NCBI GenBank assembly: GCA_015489265.1
Contig: WFZY01000371.1
Coordinates: 1 to 7,821, forward strand
From: Flavobacteriaceae bacterium
GTDB taxonomy: Bacteria > Bacteroidota > Bacteroidia > Flavobacteriales > Flavobacteriaceae
Length of the DNA: 7,821 nt
Direction of reading: 5' to 3'
The position numbers and the translations under genes are program-made. The notes under the pieces are model-generated. The model was not told the DNA's origin. It did no database searches and saw only the letters and a list, made by a program, of their open reading frames with translations. Below are positions 6,337 through 7,821 of the stretch, piece after piece; the first letter of the stretch is position 1, and the number at the start of each line of letters is the position of its first letter.

Positions 6337-6825
6337 TTAATATTTATCTTCTATTTTGGTGCAAATTAATCCCTCGGTAATTTGTTTACCTCCTACTGTT
6401 GTGCCGGAAAAAGTGACTCTTACAATATCACCGACTTCGGAAGCTTCTTTTGTTACTTCAAATTCCAACCCGTCACTTTCCAAACCGACGGCATTTAGTG
6501 GTATATTGCTTCCTACTTGGCTTTGCCAATCTGCAACATGATATGATATTTCATCCTGACTTGATGCCGAACAGTGGAAATAAAAACCGGGGGTGTCATC
6601 GGTCCAAATATCATATACTTTTCTGTTGACAGGATAGTGTGGTGCTGTCCATATCTCAGCATGGACGGCATTTTCGGAATGTGTAACCATATGTCCATCC
6701 ACTTTATATGAAATAGCGTAATTGCATTTTTTTTCTTTGTCTGCTTTGTCTTTTTTGCAACTGAAAAATATCATCATTGATGCTATCAGTAAAATTATCG
6801 AAAGTTTGTTTTTGAGTTTTTTCAT
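6337..6825 (-). CDS. Predicted lipoprotein of unknown function
   Basis: A 162-aa protein with a clear lipoprotein signal: a basic start (MKKLKNK), a hydrophobic core (8-21) and the lipobox-like FFSC with C23 as the lipidated cysteine. The charged stretch right after it (KKDKADKEKK) recalls the lipoprotein export signals that send Bacteroidota lipoproteins to the cell surface. The remaining ~130 residues look like a small beta-rich domain. The ending GDIVRVTFSGTTVGGKQITEG (split GDIVRVTFSG, TTVGGKQITEG) resembles a C-terminal pattern I have seen in other Bacteroidota hypothetical lipoproteins, but I cannot name the family. It holds two further cysteines, in YFHCSAS and LICTKI. It is a lone gene, convergent with rplY and divergent from the TPR gene. 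The ATG is supported by the signal peptide. No enzymatic motif is seen. Confidence 0.82.
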   Translation of the reverse strand: MKKLKNKLSIILLIASMMIFFSCKKDKADKEKKCNYAISYKVDGHMVTHSENAVHAEIWTAPHYPVNRKVYDIWTDDTPGFYFHCSASSQDEISYHVADWQSQVGSNIPLNAVGLESDGLEFEVTKEASEVGDIVRVTFSGTTVGGKQITEGLICTKIEDKY

Positions 6826-6916
6826 AAAAATTGTTTTTTGTTATTAATGTTTTTGACTGTATTCTTGCTAAAAAATGTTAAGTTTGCTTTTGGTAAGAGC
6901 AATGAAATGAATCGAA

Positions 6917-6924
6917 CAAAAATA
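6917..6924 (-). promoter_or_regulatory. Weak -7 candidate for the lipoprotein gene
   Basis: The minus strand reads TATTTTTG, an exact TAnnTTTG match, about 92 bp before the lipoprotein ATG at 6825. No TTG is seen at the -33 distance. The sequence is AT-rich, so this is a tentative call. Confidence 0.22.
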
Positions 6925-7030
6925 TTCTAACTTTTAAAAAAATATGAATCTCATTAGACGAAACTGCTATTTCACTTGATGAATGAATGACTTGGTTAAA
7001 TTAATGATAAATAATTTTTTTAAATATTTT

Positions 7031-7075
7031 AGTTATAAAAGTGCTTTTTTAAAGCGTTTGAATAGTTTTATAACT
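7031..7075. repeat. Nested inverted repeat
   Basis: Perfect 10-bp arms AGTTATAAAA (7031-7040) and TTTTATAACT (7066-7075) enclose 25 bases. Inside them GCTTT (7043-7047) and AAAGC (7051-7055) form a 5-bp stem with a 3-base loop. No gene is nearby for it to terminate, as the nearest starts lie about 210 bp either side. It could be an operator, a structured leader or a remnant of a small element. Confidence 0.5.
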
Positions 7076-7140
7076 CTTTTAGTCGAACCAGATAAGGATA
7101 TTTATTCAGTTTTAATTTCTTTATAAAAATACTAATTCCG

Positions 7141-7184
7141 ATAGATATTTGTTTTTAAAATAATAGATATTTGTTTTTAAAATA
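7141..7184. repeat. Perfect tandem duplication, 2 x 22 bp
   Basis: Two identical 22-bp units lie head to tail at 7141-7162 and 7163-7184; each begins ATAGATATTTG and continues with T- and A-runs. The perfect identity suggests a recent slippage duplication or two selected binding sites. The second unit ends 103 bp before the start of the TPR gene. Confidence 0.85.
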
Positions 7185-7287
7185 TCTTAATATTAAATGA
7201 GAATGTTTTGTAATAGCATTTTTTAGTAAATTGCTCAGTAGAATATTTGACGCTTTTGTGCGTTATTAATAGGAAAAACCCGATGCG

Positions 7288-7821
7288 ATGTTAAAAAGAT
7301 TTGTTTTTGTTATTTTGTTGATAATCAATGTTTTTAGTGTATTTGGACAGGCGTCTGACCAATATTTTAATCCCGATACGCAGTATGTTAAAGCGGTGAA
7401 TTTGTATTCGGATAAGGCGTATAAAGCCGCCGAATATGCGTTTGAAAAACTGAAAAATCAGATTACCGACCGGCAAAAATTGGGTGATGTGTATTTTTAT
7501 TTGGCGAGTATTGCGGTGCGCACGGGGGCGGATAATGCGGGCGATTTGTTGGCATATTTTACCAAGCATTTTCCAACGCATCCGAAGCGAACGGTGGTCT
7601 ATTTTGATGCGGCGGACTACTATTTTTCTCATGGCGATTTGAAGCAAGCGCAATCGTATATTATGCAGGTGGATCCGGGAAGTTTGTCGCCCAATGAGTA
7701 TGAAAAATATAACTTTTATCTGGGCTATACTTACTTGAAACAAAACGATTATAAAAAGGCATCGCGCTTGTTTGAAAAACTGCTCGACTCAAAGCAATAT
7801 GGTAAGCAGGCGCGTTATTAC
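7288..7821 (+). CDS. Exported tetratricopeptide-repeat protein, N-terminal part (partial)
   Basis: An open frame from ATG 7288 runs to the window edge (178 codons, no stop). An earlier ATG at 7283 is in another frame and stops after three codons. Residues 1-20 (MLKRFVFVILLIINVFSVFG) are a signal peptide with likely cleavage before Q21. The mature part is helical with TPR-like pairs: QYVKAVNLYSDKAYKAAEYA (32-51), VVYFDAADYYFSHGDLKQA (103-121) and YNFYLGYTYLKQNDYKKA (141-158). The pattern matches the start of the long (about 1000-aa) periplasmic TPR proteins widespread in flavobacteria, whose role is largely undefined; they are thought to scaffold envelope complexes. Alanine is encoded by GCG in 12 of 16 cases, whereas porQ prefers GCC and GCT. 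Full length and any C-terminal domain lie outside the window. Confidence 0.85.
   Translation, partial: MLKRFVFVILLIINVFSVFGQASDQYFNPDTQYVKAVNLYSDKAYKAAEYAFEKLKNQITDRQKLGDVYFYLASIAVRTGADNAGDLLAYFTKHFPTHPKRTVVYFDAADYYFSHGDLKQAQSYIMQVDPGSLSPNEYEKYNFYLGYTYLKQNDYKKASRLFEKLLDSKQYGKQARYY

Larger units (their letters stand above)
6826..7287. other. AT-rich divergent intergenic region (462 bp)
   Basis: Only short chance reading frames are present (the longest plus-strand ATG frames I traced stop after about 11 codons). The region holds a nested inverted repeat (7031-7075), a perfect 22-bp tandem duplication (7141-7184), a short TTAATATTAA palindrome (7187-7196) and weak promoter-like words. It is unusually long for this compact segment and separates two divergent genes for envelope or exported proteins. 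Confidence 0.65.

Noticed and set aside
6852..6886. Promoter-like TTTG (6852-6855) and TAAGTTTG (6879-6886) on the plus strand
   Set aside because: Spacing is 23 bp, at the limit, and the nearest plus-strand gene starts about 400 bp away; probably a chance match in AT-rich DNA.
7250..7263. Small ACGC...GCGT hairpin before the TPR gene
   Set aside because: Only four base pairs and no T-run; too weak to call a regulatory structure.
7291..7743. 150-codon minus-strand frame opposite the TPR gene
   Set aside because: The plus strand has a signal peptide and TPR pattern over the same bases. The minus translation is an Arg/Ile/His-rich string typical of an antisense shadow.
1..7821. A new defence or mobile system
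   Set aside because: All complete genes except the small lipoprotein fit known housekeeping or secretion families, and no transposase, integrase, nuclease-toxin pair or phage gene was seen.

Overview
This window reads as a chromosomal housekeeping segment from a member of the Bacteroidota, most likely Flavobacteriia. Three things support that. It carries a porQ homologue, a component of the type IX secretion system found only in this phylum. The spacers hold matches to the Bacteroidota promoter -7 motif TAnnTTTG, and starts lack Shine-Dalgarno sequences and are preceded by A/T-rich leaders. The Rel synthetase motif (RLRDWISHPKSTGYEALHT) and the lysine-rich segment after the lipobox cysteine of a small lipoprotein also fit. 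Genus cannot be told from the sequence alone.

Layout: (1) 1-118, minus strand, the first 39 codons of a uvrA-like gene running off the left edge. (2) 119-507, a 389-bp divergent spacer with an imperfect ~54-bp direct repeat offset by 88 bp, an iterated TGAGGAA word, a nested hairpin of REP/MITE style, and one -7 promoter match for each flanking gene. (3) 508-6147, five plus-strand genes: rel ((p)ppGpp synthetase/hydrolase), porQ (type IX secretion), cmk (CMP kinase), prs (PRPP synthetase) and ctc/rplY (ribosomal protein L25). They end at a clear intrinsic terminator at 6168-6200. A well-formed promoter before prs suggests two transcription units, rel-porQ-cmk and prs-ctc, with a possible extra start before porQ. 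(4) 6148-6336, a convergent spacer with the terminator and a second, bulged hairpin. (5) 6337-6825, minus strand, a 162-aa predicted lipoprotein of unknown function. (6) 6826-7287, a 462-bp AT-rich spacer with no credible gene but a perfect 22-bp tandem duplication and a nested inverted repeat. (7) 7288-7821, plus strand, the N-terminal 178 residues of an exported TPR protein running off the right edge.

The cluster joins nucleotide metabolism (cmk, prs), the growth-control alarmone (rel), ribosome assembly (ctc/L25) and the cell-surface secretion machine (porQ). Apart from porQ these are general housekeeping functions, and no defence system, mobile element, CRISPR array, tRNA or rRNA is visible. 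I see no convincing new multi-gene system. The material most worth a second look lies in the two long spacers and in the orphan lipoprotein.
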